From: Synergistota bacterium
GTDB lineage: Bacteria; Synergistota; Synergistia; Synergistales; Synergistaceae
DNA length: 27,483 nucleotides
Assembly: GCA_023450745.1 (NCBI GenBank)
Contig: JAEXGR010000046.1
Location: 1-27,483 of the forward strand
Direction: 5' to 3'
Positions 7,900 to 16,241 of the stretch are shown here, one piece after another; position 1 is the stretch's first letter, and every line of letters starts with the position of its first letter. The notes beneath the pieces are model-generated. The model ran no database searches and was not told where the DNA came from. It saw only the letters and a list, made by a program, of their open reading frames with translations. The translations under genes were made by a program, and so were the position numbers.

Positions 7900-8746
7900 C
7901 GCGATACTCAAAACCGAAGATATCATGATTAAATTCGGCGGCCTGACCGCCGTCAGCGGTTTCACGATCGAGGTCGAGCGCGGTTCGATAACGAGCCTCA
8001 TCGGCCCCAACGGCGCGGGAAAGACCACCGCCTTCAATATCATCACCGGCTTCTACAAGCCGACCGCGGGGCGCGTGCTCTTCGAGGGGGAGGACATCAC
8101 GCCGCTTGAGCCGCACATCGTCTGCAAGACCGGCATCGCGCGTACCTTTCAGAATATCCGCCTCTTCACGGGCGGCACCGTCCTTCAAAACGTGATGACC
8201 GCCTGCTGGGTGCGCCAGAAGGCTCCCTGGTGGAGCGCTCCCTTCATGCTGCCGATATTTCTTCGAGAAGAGCGGGAGATCCGCGAGCGCTCGATGGAGC
8301 TGCTGGAGACGGTCGGACTTGACAAACTTGCCGGCGAGGTTGCCACGGGGCTGCCCTACGGCGCGCAGCGGCGGCTCGAAATATCGCGCGCGCTCGCGAC
8401 AAACCCCAAACTGCTGCTGCTCGACGAGCCCGCGGCCGGCATGAACCCGCAGGAGAGTCAGGAGCTGATGGACTTCATCAGAAGCATCCGCGACAAATTC
8501 AACGTCACGATCCTGATGATAGAACACGACATGAAGGTCGTCATGGGCGTCTCCGAATGGATACGCGTGCTCGACTACGGGCAGCTGATTGCCGAGGGCA
8601 CGCCGGCGGAGATCCGCGCGAACCCGAAGGTCATCGAGGCCTACCTGGGCAAAGAGGCCGCGGCGGCAGGCGGCAAAAGCGCCCGCCCACGCGCCTCCCA
8701 AGGCAGCCAGCCGGTTTCGTCAGACGGCGAAGGTGAGGTAAAATAA
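7892..8746 (+). CDS. livG: branched-chain amino-acid ABC transporter ATPase LivG
   Basis: This is a 284-residue cytoplasmic ATPase. Walker A is GPNGAGKTT (residues 38-46). The signature segment reads LPYGAQRRLEISRAL, a LivG-type variant of LSGGQ, followed by Walker B LLLLDEPAAGM and the switch His in MIEHDM. The LivG-specific GIARTFQNIRLF segment is present. The C-terminus carries an extra low-complexity, Ala/Ser/Gly-rich tail of about 30 residues (after YLGKEAAA) that LivG proteins usually lack. The ribosome-binding site GGGGGAG lies inside the end of livM. Confidence 0.93.
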   Translation: MADAILKTEDIMIKFGGLTAVSGFTIEVERGSITSLIGPNGAGKTTAFNIITGFYKPTAGRVLFEGEDITPLEPHIVCKTGIARTFQNIRLFTGGTVLQNVMTACWVRQKAPWWSAPFMLPIFLREEREIRERSMELLETVGLDKLAGEVATGLPYGAQRRLEISRALATNPKLLLLDEPAAGMNPQESQELMDFIRSIRDKFNVTILMIEHDMKVVMGVSEWIRVLDYGQLIAEGTPAEIRANPKVIEAYLGKEAAAAGGKSARPRASQGSQPVSSDGEGEVK

Positions 8747-8747
8747 G

Positions 8748-9452
8748 ATGCTTAAAATAGAAAATCTCTCCGTAAACTATGGCGGCATTCAGGCGCTGCG
8801 CGGAATCTCGCTCGACGTTCCGATCGGAAAGATCGTCACGCTCATCGGCGCGAACGGCGCGGGCAAAAGCAGCACCCTGCGCGCGATCGCGGGGCTGGTG
8901 AGAAACAAGAGCGGCAGCGTTACCTGGAAGGAAAAACACCTGCTCGGGCTCAACCCCGAACATGTCCTCGAACGCGGCATCGCGCTCTGCCCCGAGGGAC
9001 GCCGGATATTCCCGCACCTTACCGTGCTGGAAAACCTCAGACTCGGCGGCTACAGCTGCAAGAACAAAGACGAAGAGGAGGCGGGCATCGAGCGGGCCTT
9101 CACCCTCTTTCCGCGCCTGCGCGAGCGCTCCTGGCAGAAGGGCGGTACTCTGTCCGGCGGCGAACAGCAGATGCTGGCCGTCGGGCGCGCGCTGATGAGC
9201 GACCCCGAGCTGATAATGTTCGACGAACCCTCGATGGGGCTGGCGCCGATACTTGTCGAAGAGGTATTCGATATCATCGGGCAGATAAACAAAGAGGGAA
9301 AAACGGTGCTGCTCGTGGAGCAGAACGCTTTCGCCGCGCTCAAAATTGCCGACTACGCCTACGTGCTTGAAGTGGGAGAGATCACCCTTCAGGGCCCCGG
9401 CGAAGAGCTGCTTCGCGACCCGCGCGTCGTCAGCGCCTACCTCGGCGGCTAG
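8748..9452 (+). CDS. livF: branched-chain amino-acid ABC transporter ATPase LivF
   Basis: This is a 234-residue cytoplasmic ATPase, the partner of LivG. Walker A is GANGAGKSS (about residues 33-41). The signature LSGGEQQMLAVGRALMSDP leads into Walker B LIMFDEPSMGLAP, and LLVEQN carries the LivF-type Q-N after the Glu. It starts one base after the livG stop with GAGGT as ribosome-binding site. As the last gene of livHMGF it ends 17 bases before a strong hairpin. Confidence 0.94.
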   Translation: MLKIENLSVNYGGIQALRGISLDVPIGKIVTLIGANGAGKSSTLRAIAGLVRNKSGSVTWKEKHLLGLNPEHVLERGIALCPEGRRIFPHLTVLENLRLGGYSCKNKDEEEAGIERAFTLFPRLRERSWQKGGTLSGGEQQMLAVGRALMSDPELIMFDEPSMGLAPILVEEVFDIIGQINKEGKTVLLVEQNAFAALKIADYAYVLEVGEITLQGPGEELLRDPRVVSAYLGG

Positions 9453-9469
9453 AGAAAAATAACCCTTCA

Positions 9470-9514
9470 CGACAAAAGCGCCTCCGTACATTCGCGACGG
9501 AGGCGCTTTTGTCG
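9470..9514. terminator. bidirectional terminator between livF and the M13 peptidase
   Basis: An 18-bp perfect inverted repeat (CGACAAAAGCGCCTCCGT at 9470-9487 and its complement at 9497-9514) surrounds a nine-base loop. A4 in one arm and T4 in the other give a T-run near the 3' side of the stem in both directions. It lies between two convergent genes, 18 bases after livF and 39 bases after the peptidase end. Confidence 0.85.
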
Positions 9515-9553
9515 TCTACGCCGTCAGGCGGCGCGTCTGTCCGGCTTCGTCCC

Positions 9554-11596
9554 TTACCACAGGGCGACCCGCTTCTCCGGCGCGAGATACATGCCGTCGC
9601 CGGGCTTTACGCCGAAGGCGCGGTAGAACTCCGGCATCTGCTGCACGTTTACATTCGTGCGCAGATAGGGGAGCGGATGGACGTCCTCTTTTACGCGGTA
9701 TTCTTCCGCCTCCTTCGTCGTGCGGTTTCGCCACACTCCGGCGAAGGTCTGGAAGAACTTCGCGAAATCAAAATCCTTTTTGCCGCGGCCGATCGCCGTC
9801 ATACAGGAGAGACCGCCGAGGTCGGCGATCGCCTCGCTGAGCACCAGCTCGCCGTCGGCCTTCACGCCGGGCAGCACCTCAAAGGTGCTGAAATAATCGC
9901 TGATCGTCTTCGCGCGGCTGTTGAACGCTTTGCGGTCCCCCGCGGTCCACCAGTTGACGAAATTGCCCTTTTCGTCATACTGTGAGCCGTTCGTGTCAAA
10001 GGCGTGCGTGATCTCGTGTCCGATCACCATGCCGATGCCGCCCAGCAGCTCCTCGGCGTTTCCCGCAGACGAATAGAACGCGCCGCCGAGAATGCCCGCG
10101 GGGATGTTGATCGAGTTGTCCTCAGGCGAATAGTATGCGTTGACCTCCTGCGGCACGGCAAACCACTTGCTCTTGTCCACCTTTGTGTTGACCAGCGCAA
10201 CGTCGCGCCGGCGCTCGAAATCGGCGATCGCGCCTGCGGCCTCCACAAGGCTGCCGCCCTCCTTCATATCCTTGAAGGAGAGTGCCGAGAAATCCTCCCA
10301 CTTGTCGGGATAGGCGACGCGCACCGTGAGGTTGTCGAGCTTGCTTATGGCTTTGTTCCGCGTGTCTTCCGTCAGCCACGTCTCGCCGCGCAGCATATTC
10401 CGGTAATAGGCTACCACCTCTGCGATAAGCTCTTCTATTTGGGTCTTCGTCTTGGGGTCGACGTATTTACCCGCGTAGAGCCTGCCGAGCGGTTCTCCGA
10501 GATAGGCCGAGACCATCTCATAGGCGTACTTTTCATCGGGTATCGCGCCGCTGCTGCCCATCACGGCGTTGCCGCGCGCCACGGACCAGGCGCGCGTTTC
10601 GCGGTCCAGCAGGTTCGCCGTCGAAAGCAGCGACCGGATGATGAGGTAACTCTTCAGGTCTTCGAGATTCTCCGGCCGGTAAAGCCCGTTCAGGGAATCC
10701 AGCCATTTTGGCTGCATGAGGACGAATTCGCGGCTGTGGCCATATCCCAGCGAGTCGATCACCGCTGTCAGCGGGAAAGCCTTCGACGCCACCAGGAGCT
10801 GTTCCTTCGTCCGCACGTTGTACAGCGCCGCCTGCGCCTCCGGTGAGTAGAGCTCCTTCAGCCCCATCGCCTGCGCCGCCATCGCCTTCTCGACGCGGAA
10901 GAGCCCCTCGTTCATCGCCTCGGCGCGCGCCTTGTCATATCCCGCCTTTTGCAGCAGCTTTACGATAAAAACATCGTTCGCCTCTTTGCGGCGTTTTGCG
11001 GAAGGGCTCAGCTCCTTCGCCCGGTACTCGTCGGCGTCCGCCAGCAGAAGGCCGGCCGGCGAAATCGCCACCGTGTGGTTTGTCGCGTCGCGGTTGTCCG
11101 CCGTCACGCCGACGCCGAAGAGCACGGAGCCGAAATGAGGGTCGTCCGCGTCCGTCAGGTAGGCCGTCATCTCGTCCATATTGCCTATCGCCTCGATGCG
11201 TTTGAGGTAGGGCGCGACCGGCGCCATTCCCAGCTTGTCGCGGCTCTTCCAATCCAGCAGCATCTTATGGAACCTTTGTGTCAGCGCCGCCTCGTGGCTT
11301 TTCAGCGAACGGTCCTTGAGCAGCTGCTTTATCTGCGCCTCCACTTCGTCGGCCCTCTCCGAAAAAGAATTGACCGATATCTCGCCATCCCGTATCTTCG
11401 CCGATTTCAGCCAGTCGTGATTGACGGCGGCGTGAAAGTCGTCGCGGGGCGACGGGCTTACCGCGCCCGCGGGGAGCGCGGTGATATCAGAATTTACCCA
11501 CGCCGCCTCCGCCGTACCGGCGGCGCCCGCAAGACACAAGAACGCCGTGGCAAATAGCATAGCGCCTTTAAAGATTCCCATACATATTTTGATCAT
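9554..11596 (-). CDS. secreted M13 family zinc metallopeptidase (neprilysin/PepO type)
   Basis: This is a 680-residue endopeptidase with an N-terminal signal peptide (MIKICMGIFKG, a hydrophobic core and a likely cut near residue 32, AEAA), so it acts outside the cytoplasm on oligopeptides. The zinc site is HEITH (His527, Glu528, His531) with Glu588 in SEAIAD as third ligand and Asp592 beside it. The family motif is normally ENxAD, so Asn is Ala here. The substrate-backbone motif NAYYS is at 486-490, and Arg646 and the C-terminal Trp match M13 architecture. The start is supported by GGAGG about nine bases upstream of ATG 11596. It could supply amino acids to the convergent Liv transporter, an inference from function only. 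Full-length and apparently intact. Confidence 0.92.
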   Translation of the reverse strand: MIKICMGIFKGAMLFATAFLCLAGAAGTAEAAWVNSDITALPAGAVSPSPRDDFHAAVNHDWLKSAKIRDGEISVNSFSERADEVEAQIKQLLKDRSLKSHEAALTQRFHKMLLDWKSRDKLGMAPVAPYLKRIEAIGNMDEMTAYLTDADDPHFGSVLFGVGVTADNRDATNHTVAISPAGLLLADADEYRAKELSPSAKRRKEANDVFIVKLLQKAGYDKARAEAMNEGLFRVEKAMAAQAMGLKELYSPEAQAALYNVRTKEQLLVASKAFPLTAVIDSLGYGHSREFVLMQPKWLDSLNGLYRPENLEDLKSYLIIRSLLSTANLLDRETRAWSVARGNAVMGSSGAIPDEKYAYEMVSAYLGEPLGRLYAGKYVDPKTKTQIEELIAEVVAYYRNMLRGETWLTEDTRNKAISKLDNLTVRVAYPDKWEDFSALSFKDMKEGGSLVEAAGAIADFERRRDVALVNTKVDKSKWFAVPQEVNAYYSPEDNSINIPAGILGGAFYSSAGNAEELLGGIGMVIGHEITHAFDTNGSQYDEKGNFVNWWTAGDRKAFNSRAKTISDYFSTFEVLPGVKADGELVLSEAIADLGGLSCMTAIGRGKKDFDFAKFFQTFAGVWRNRTTKEAEEYRVKEDVHPLPYLRTNVNVQQMPEFYRAFGVKPGDGMYLAPEKRVALW

Positions 11597-11780
11597 TTAT
11601 CGTACCTCCGTTGACGTTGCGTTCGCCCTTCGCGTCGCTGTCCGCAGGCGGCGTGAAGGAATACCGGTATTGTAGCACGGCACGCTGCGCTTATGTTCTG
11701 TTAAAGCATGGCAGTTGTATCAATAATGGTTTTAGCAAAGGCGGTAAGCAGGTGTTTGGCGCCGTGCTGACGGCGGTTGT

Positions 11781-11812
11781 GGGCCTTTGGCCCCTTCGCA
11801 GAGGGGGCTGTC
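11781..11812. repeat. REP-like palindromic unit A
   Basis: GGGCC-TTT-GGCCC (11781-11793) is followed by CCTTCGCAGAGGGGGCTGTC. The mix of short GC stems with AGGGGGCTGTC resembles intergenic palindromes I recall from gut anaerobes. It needs a genome-wide copy count. Confidence 0.4.
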
Positions 11813-11952
11813 ATCCGCCGATTTTGCGGTTGGCTGTGGGAGTGCCATTTGTTGAGCGGCGAGGTACGATTGTGGATTAAAGAGAAATTTGGGCTTGTTT
11901 TTCTGTACATACGTCCATCCGCGCGCTGTGCCTCATGTTTATGCTCCACACA

Positions 11953-11999
11953 GGGAGCTCCCCCACCGGCTACGCCGGAGCCCCCTCCACGAGGGAGCC
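11953..11999. repeat. REP-like palindromic unit B
   Basis: The unit is a 10-bp perfect palindrome GGGAGCTCCC (11953-11962), then the hairpin CCGGC-TAC-GCCGG (11966-11978), then CCCTC-CAC-GAGGG (11983-11995). Three nested GC stems in 47 bases between unrelated genes are typical of dispersed palindromic repeats. Confidence 0.5.
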
Positions 12000-12163
12000 A
12001 AAAATCAAAACTTCAAGCTTTGCGCTAAACTCCAATTTCCCCGCTTTACGCGTTTGCCCTGCTACGCATAGCTTAAATCGGCAGACGACAGACTGCCGCG
12101 GGGAAGCGTTAATAATATCCCTTTGTTGGTCTGCCGTCTGCATGGGCGCGCGGCCCGGTTGTT

Positions 12164-12183
12164 GGGCAATTTTATATTTGCCC
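12164..12183. terminator. weak hairpin beyond the lyase gene
   Basis: GGGCAA (12164-12169) pairs with TTGCCC (12178-12183) around an AT loop, 37 bases after the end of the minus-strand operon. The T-rich side (GATTGTTTTT) lies on the plus strand, so as a terminator for the operon it is weak. Confidence 0.3.
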
Positions 12184-12219
12184 GATTGTTTTTCCTTTAC
12201 AAAGCGGCGTATACTCTTA

Positions 12220-13737
12220 TCAAAATTTATCCCTAATTTCTTTAAGAAGCCGGCCGCTCGCGATGAATTCATAGGCTTTTTTGATGTCGGGCGAGAGTGG
12301 CCGGTCACTCTCGTAAAGTTTTAGTTCTCTGCGAAATTCGCGGAAAGCAATTTTTGTTCCCTCGCCCAGTTCAAGTTCTCGTTCCCTCTTTCGCAGTTCT
12401 ACCGCCTGACAGGCGTGCATCATTTCCATGCCGTAGATGTATTTCATATTGTCAATCGCCTTTCTCAGCTTTTGCACGACGAGAGGAGTATTGTTGGCGT
12501 GATCCTCAATAGCGCCCGCCAGAGCCATGTAGTCTACGGAACAGGGATTAGAAAGCAGGCGAATCTCCGTGTCCATCATAGTGAAAGCTTTTTGGATGGT
12601 ACCGAAGCAGTGCGACGCGCCGCCGTCATGGCTGAGGAAACGAGGTAGCCTTGTCAGCACGGGGTTCGCGAGCTTGATCATTCGATAGCAGGAAGCTCGT
12701 GATACGTGCGAGAGGATGATGGCTAGCAGCTCGAAGGCTGTGCTGAGAGATGTTACCTCGAAGTTGGAAACGGAGATCATACGTCTTTCGTCAGTGAGGA
12801 CGCAGGGGTTATCGTCGGTACTGTTCATCTGTACCAGCAACGCTTCTTCCGCATACTGGATTGCGTCGCGAAGGGTGCCGTTTATATGAGCCGCCCCACG
12901 GTAACAGAGTGGGTCCTGAAGCGGTCGCTGAGGATCTGGCTGATAGATATAGCTGCCATTTAGATATTTGCGGATACGGCCCGCGCTATACTGCTGTCCT
13001 TTATATTTGCGTGCCGCAAGTGCAGACGGATCAAGCGGGGAGGTGTTGCCGTTAAGTCCTTCGAGTGCGAGACTGGAAACGATGTCGCCGGTGTCGGCGA
13101 GGTCTTTCAGTTCTTTGAGCGCCAACGCAGCCTGTCCGGCGGCGAAGGAGTTGCTGCAGACTATAGCGAGCCCGTCTTTTGGTCCGAGCGATACCGGTTC
13201 CAATCCTGCAAGTTTGTGAGCCTCAATGGAAGAGAGACGGCGCCCCTGATAATTGACGTAGCCTTCACCGATCATCGCTAAACCTATGTGTGAGAGCAGC
13301 GTTATATCAGCCTCGCCGACGGAGCCTCTTTCTGGAATTACAGGGTGGATGCCAGAGTTCAGAAATTCTGCGTAACGGAGCGCGATTGCGGGCTGAACGC
13401 CGGTGTTTCCTTGCAGCAGACAGTTTAGTCTGACCGCCATGACCGCACGTACCTCGGCTTCGGAAGCCTCAGGAGCGATTCCAAGCGAGTGGGAGTAGAT
13501 AAGCTTGCGATTAAAGTCGTCTATTTGGTCGGCCTCAATTTTTCGGTCTTTGTTCCACCCAACGCCCCTATTGAAACCGTAGACTGGCGTTTCGTCGTTG
13601 GCGAGGTCGTAAACTAGTTTTCTTGCGGTTTCGAGTCTTGCCTCGGCCTCGCGGCTGATCTCTACCCGCGCCTTCTCGACCGCGATAGCCCATAGTTTTT
13701 CTATCGTCAGATCATTACCTGTAAGCATAATTTTCAT
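12220..13737 (-). CDS. MIO-less histidine-ammonia-lyase homologue, probable ergothionase-like betaine lyase
   Basis: This 505-residue protein has the length and fold of aromatic amino-acid ammonia-lyases (Tyr53 in VYGFNRG, His83 in YSHS, QDPLCYR, NF at 325-326, EDH at 411-413). Residues 142-144, Ala-Ser-Gly in histidine ammonia-lyase, are Glu-Ala-Asp (GSVGEADITLLSH). Without that Ser no MIO cofactor can form, so ordinary deamination of histidine is unlikely. Asn195 of the Asn-Gly pair and Tyr280 are also changed (Cys194-Ser-Asn196, Leu277). From memory, ergothionase of Treponema denticola is a MIO-free member using Tyr, Lys and Glu near positions 53, 384 and 411; here Tyr53, Lys383 and Glu411 are present. 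The predicted reaction is trimethylamine elimination from ergothioneine or a similar betaine. ATG 13737 was chosen over TTG 13743 because GGAGGG is then nine bases away. It is the last gene of the operon, 22 bases after the BCCT gene. Confidence 0.72.
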   Translation of the reverse strand: MKIMLTGNDLTIEKLWAIAVEKARVEISREAEARLETARKLVYDLANDETPVYGFNRGVGWNKDRKIEADQIDDFNRKLIYSHSLGIAPEASEAEVRAVMAVRLNCLLQGNTGVQPAIALRYAEFLNSGIHPVIPERGSVGEADITLLSHIGLAMIGEGYVNYQGRRLSSIEAHKLAGLEPVSLGPKDGLAIVCSNSFAAGQAALALKELKDLADTGDIVSSLALEGLNGNTSPLDPSALAARKYKGQQYSAGRIRKYLNGSYIYQPDPQRPLQDPLCYRGAAHINGTLRDAIQYAEEALLVQMNSTDDNPCVLTDERRMISVSNFEVTSLSTAFELLAIILSHVSRASCYRMIKLANPVLTRLPRFLSHDGGASHCFGTIQKAFTMMDTEIRLLSNPCSVDYMALAGAIEDHANNTPLVVQKLRKAIDNMKYIYGMEMMHACQAVELRKRERELELGEGTKIAFREFRRELKLYESDRPLSPDIKKAYEFIASGRLLKEIRDKF

Positions 13738-13759
13738 TGTCAATAGCCCTCCATATTTA

Positions 13760-15331
13760 TTATTCTGTTATTTCGTCTATGAATATTGTTTTTATAAACG
13801 CGACTATTTGAACGGCGAAAATAAAGAGCACCACAAAGCCAGCTGCAGCAGCCAGTGCTTTGACGCCGTCCACTCCCTGCGCGCCGCCTCCGTAGGCTGC
13901 CATGACAATGGCTATGACGCCGACGGTCACGCCCCACATGGCCTTGATTTTTGCGGGGGGTTCTGTGCCGATCGGTACGTCGCGCATGCACATTGAACCG
14001 ATATTGACGAGCGTTGCGTCGGCACAGGTGATAAATGATGCGAGGATTACGATGATGTTGATCGGTACGACGATGGCGCCGAGGCCAAAAGGCAGGTTTT
14101 TGAGGAACTCCCACAACGCCATTACCGCGCCGCCCTCTCTGAGCGCATCGACAAGGTTCGCGCCGCCGGATATCTGCATGTCAATGGCACTGGCGCCCCA
14201 GATTGCAAACCAGATAATGCCGAAGACGGATGGTAGTACCCAGTTGACGATCAGATACTCGCGCACTGTCCTTCCATATGAGAGAAGCGCGAAGAATATC
14301 CCCATTACAGGAGCATAGCTAATCATGAAAGCGAAGTCCCATAGTGTCCAGGCACGCGTGAGGGCAGGGCCGCCAATATCTATTGGGTCGAGCCCCCACA
14401 GCCAGAAATTGTGTAGCCATTCGGCGAATCCAGCGGTGCCCATTCTGACTATAAAAACAGTAGGGCCGGTCACGAGCAGGAGGATTAGTAGCGCGTAGTA
14501 AAACCAGGCGTTTAAATTACCAATGATCTTCAACCCTTTATCGAGCCCAATGTATGTCGAGAAAGTAAAGGCCAGGATGATCACGATGCCGATGCCGATA
14601 AATAGCGGCAGTGTCCCTTGGATGGAGTAGGCGCTTTTAAGGCCGGCCATGACGAGTGTGATGCACATTGTAAGCCCAGTTGTAAGTCCGATGGTCAGAG
14701 CCAACATTGAAAGTGTATCTATGACTGCCGAGCAGGCAGGGCGGCAGATCTTCTCTCCGAAGAGGGGTTTTAAGGTTGCTGTCACTGTGAGGCTGTCCCG
14801 CTTATGATAATAGACATAGGCGACGAGCAGTCCGCACATGGCGTATGCCGAATAGGGAACGAACGACCAGTTGTAAAAAACCCTCGCCATTGAAAAAATT
14901 GCCGCTTGCGGGGTCCCCGCCGCAATGCCTAGTGTGTCGAGCTCGCCCCAAACATTGCCGTAGTATATGATAGGTTCATTCACACCCCAGGTGACGATGC
15001 CGGTGGCAATACCACCAGTTAGCGCCATCGCAAACCAAGTCCAAAAGCTGTATTTTGGTTTAGCACCTCTGCCGCCTATTCGCATGCGCCCGAATTTTGA
15101 GAATGCAGTGACGGCGACTAATATTGTGCAGGAGATCATGGACAATTGGAATAGCCAGCCAAAGCTGTCGAGTGACCAGAGGAAGAAACGGCTGCTCGCC
15201 GCTGTCAGCAGTTCGTTATTAAATATCCCCACTAGCGCGGCGATGGCGATAACAACATAGGCTGGCAGGAATACCTCCCATCGCAGCTTTTTCTTCGTGT
15301 TGCTGTTGGCGCTCTTTTCTTCGTTTCTCAC
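13760..15331 (-). CDS. BCCT family betaine/carnitine/choline-type transporter
   Basis: This 523-residue secondary transporter has about 12 membrane helices. BCCT marks are GGIATGIVTWGVNEPIIYY (residues 106-124, the glycine-rich segment and EP motif) and YGRTVREYL (352-360) after the substrate-site helix. That helix reads WTLWDFAFMISYAP (328-341). In CaiT/BetP-type proteins it carries a run of Trp forming the aromatic cage for the trimethylammonium group. Here several are Phe, Met or Tyr, so the cage exists but differs, suggesting an unusual substrate. The start is GTG at 15331, with GGAGG seven bases upstream; no ATG fits. It lies directly upstream of the MIO-less lyase, which makes uptake of that enzyme's quaternary-amine substrate (or exchange with trimethylamine-type products) the simplest reading. 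Confidence 0.88.
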   Translation of the reverse strand: MRNEEKSANSNTKKKLRWEVFLPAYVVIAIAALVGIFNNELLTAASSRFFLWSLDSFGWLFQLSMISCTILVAVTAFSKFGRMRIGGRGAKPKYSFWTWFAMALTGGIATGIVTWGVNEPIIYYGNVWGELDTLGIAAGTPQAAIFSMARVFYNWSFVPYSAYAMCGLLVAYVYYHKRDSLTVTATLKPLFGEKICRPACSAVIDTLSMLALTIGLTTGLTMCITLVMAGLKSAYSIQGTLPLFIGIGIVIILAFTFSTYIGLDKGLKIIGNLNAWFYYALLILLLVTGPTVFIVRMGTAGFAEWLHNFWLWGLDPIDIGGPALTRAWTLWDFAFMISYAPVMGIFFALLSYGRTVREYLIVNWVLPSVFGIIWFAIWGASAIDMQISGGANLVDALREGGAVMALWEFLKNLPFGLGAIVVPINIIVILASFITCADATLVNIGSMCMRDVPIGTEPPAKIKAMWGVTVGVIAIVMAAYGGGAQGVDGVKALAAAAGFVVLFIFAVQIVAFIKTIFIDEITE

Positions 15332-15380
15332 TTTATTTCCTCCTTGAAATAGAGAATATTTTGGGCCTATGAAGCCGTTT

Positions 15381-16241
15381 TTATATCATCCGGCGCGAGA
15401 TGGTTTTTTCAAATACGTCAGCGGCGGTCCCTCTAACAGCATGTCGTTTGTAAGGCAGCGAGTATCGGCCCGGGATAGCTTCCTCTACGTCACGGACGAG
15501 CGCTTCGCTCAGGCGCGGTAGCGCACTCTCGTCCGGGAGGCAGCCCTCTATCGCGGCCATCGCTTCTTTAGCGAAGATAGGAGTCCTTGCCAGCGCGCCC
15601 AGAGTGATGATGGGAGAGCTTATCCGTCCCGCCGCGTTGAAGTTCAGCGACATCGCGACGCTGAGCTTGGCAATTGTTACTTCCGTGCGGGAGCCTAGCT
15701 TTACAAAGGCGTTGACATTGCCGGGCGAAGGAGCCGGAATCAATACCGAGACAATCACCTGGCCGTTTGCCGGCGGGGTCACTCTGCCATGCGCCAGCAT
15801 TGAAGCGAACGGACGTTTCGTAATTTCTCCCGAGGCGTCGGCGACGCGCAGAATGGCGCCGCCGAGCAACATCACCGGGAGCATGTCTCCTGCGGGAGAG
15901 GCGCTGCCGATGTTGCCGCCGATTGTGCCGCGGTTGCGTATCTGTGTTGAACCCACATGGGCGGCGGCGTCGGATAGTGCCGGGAGATACTCGCGCACCG
16001 CTCCGGCGGAGGCTATTTCACTGAAAGGGACGGCCGCCCCTATTTCCAACGCGCCTTCTCCTGGTGAGATGGCGCGCATCTCTTCAACGTCAAGCACATT
16101 GAGCAGGCAGCTTGGCTGCACGCGCCCTTCTTTGAGGGCGATGGCGATGTCTGTGCAGCCGGCTGCGACCTTGCCTTTTTCGCCCATCTTTGGCAGCGCT
16201 TCCATTAATTCCGCTAGGTTTTGAGGAGAGAACATCTTCAT
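15381..16241 (-). CDS. FAD-binding subunit of a xanthine-dehydrogenase-type molybdenum hydroxylase
   Basis: This 286-residue subunit passes electrons from the 2Fe-2S clusters to FAD and an acceptor. Two flavin-binding motifs are visible: VAAGCTDIA (residues 25-33) and IRNRGTIGGNIGSASPAGD (101-119). The usual CO-dehydrogenase flavoprotein C-terminal domain follows. Its ATG overlaps the stop of the 2Fe-2S gene by four bases (ATGA). With the 2Fe-2S and Mo subunits it makes a three-chain hydroxylase in the small-medium-large pattern. The sequence does not tell which heterocycle is hydroxylated. Confidence 0.9.
   Translation of the reverse strand: MKMFSPQNLAELMEALPKMGEKGKVAAGCTDIAIALKEGRVQPSCLLNVLDVEEMRAISPGEGALEIGAAVPFSEIASAGAVREYLPALSDAAAHVGSTQIRNRGTIGGNIGSASPAGDMLPVMLLGGAILRVADASGEITKRPFASMLAHGRVTPPANGQVIVSVLIPAPSPGNVNAFVKLGSRTEVTIAKLSVAMSLNFNAAGRISSPIITLGALARTPIFAKEAMAAIEGCLPDESALPRLSEALVRDVEEAIPGRYSLPYKRHAVRGTAADVFEKTISRRMI

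Larger units (their letters stand above)
11597..12219. other. geneless gap of 623 bases with repeat-like palindromes
   Basis: Short open frames here lack ribosome-binding sites and recognisable protein. The DNA holds the peptidase ribosome-binding site and leader (11597-11690), two GC-rich REP-like units (11781-11812 and 11953-11999), an imperfect 13-bp inverted repeat (12081-12093 with 12129-12141, one mismatch) and a GGGCAA/TTGCCC hairpin (12164-12183). The stretch 11813-11950 shows nothing I can name. Confidence 0.6.

Noticed and set aside
6790..8046. 418-residue minus-strand open frame opposite livM
   Set aside because: It is antisense of livM/livG with the low-complexity charged composition typical of a shadow frame.
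11611..12028. Several 60-90-residue open frames in the gap before the lyase gene
   Set aside because: They overlap each other and palindromic repeats, lack start signals and match nothing I know.
12220..13737. Plain histidine ammonia-lyase (hutH)
   Set aside because: The MIO-forming Ala-Ser-Gly is absent and no other hut genes are nearby.
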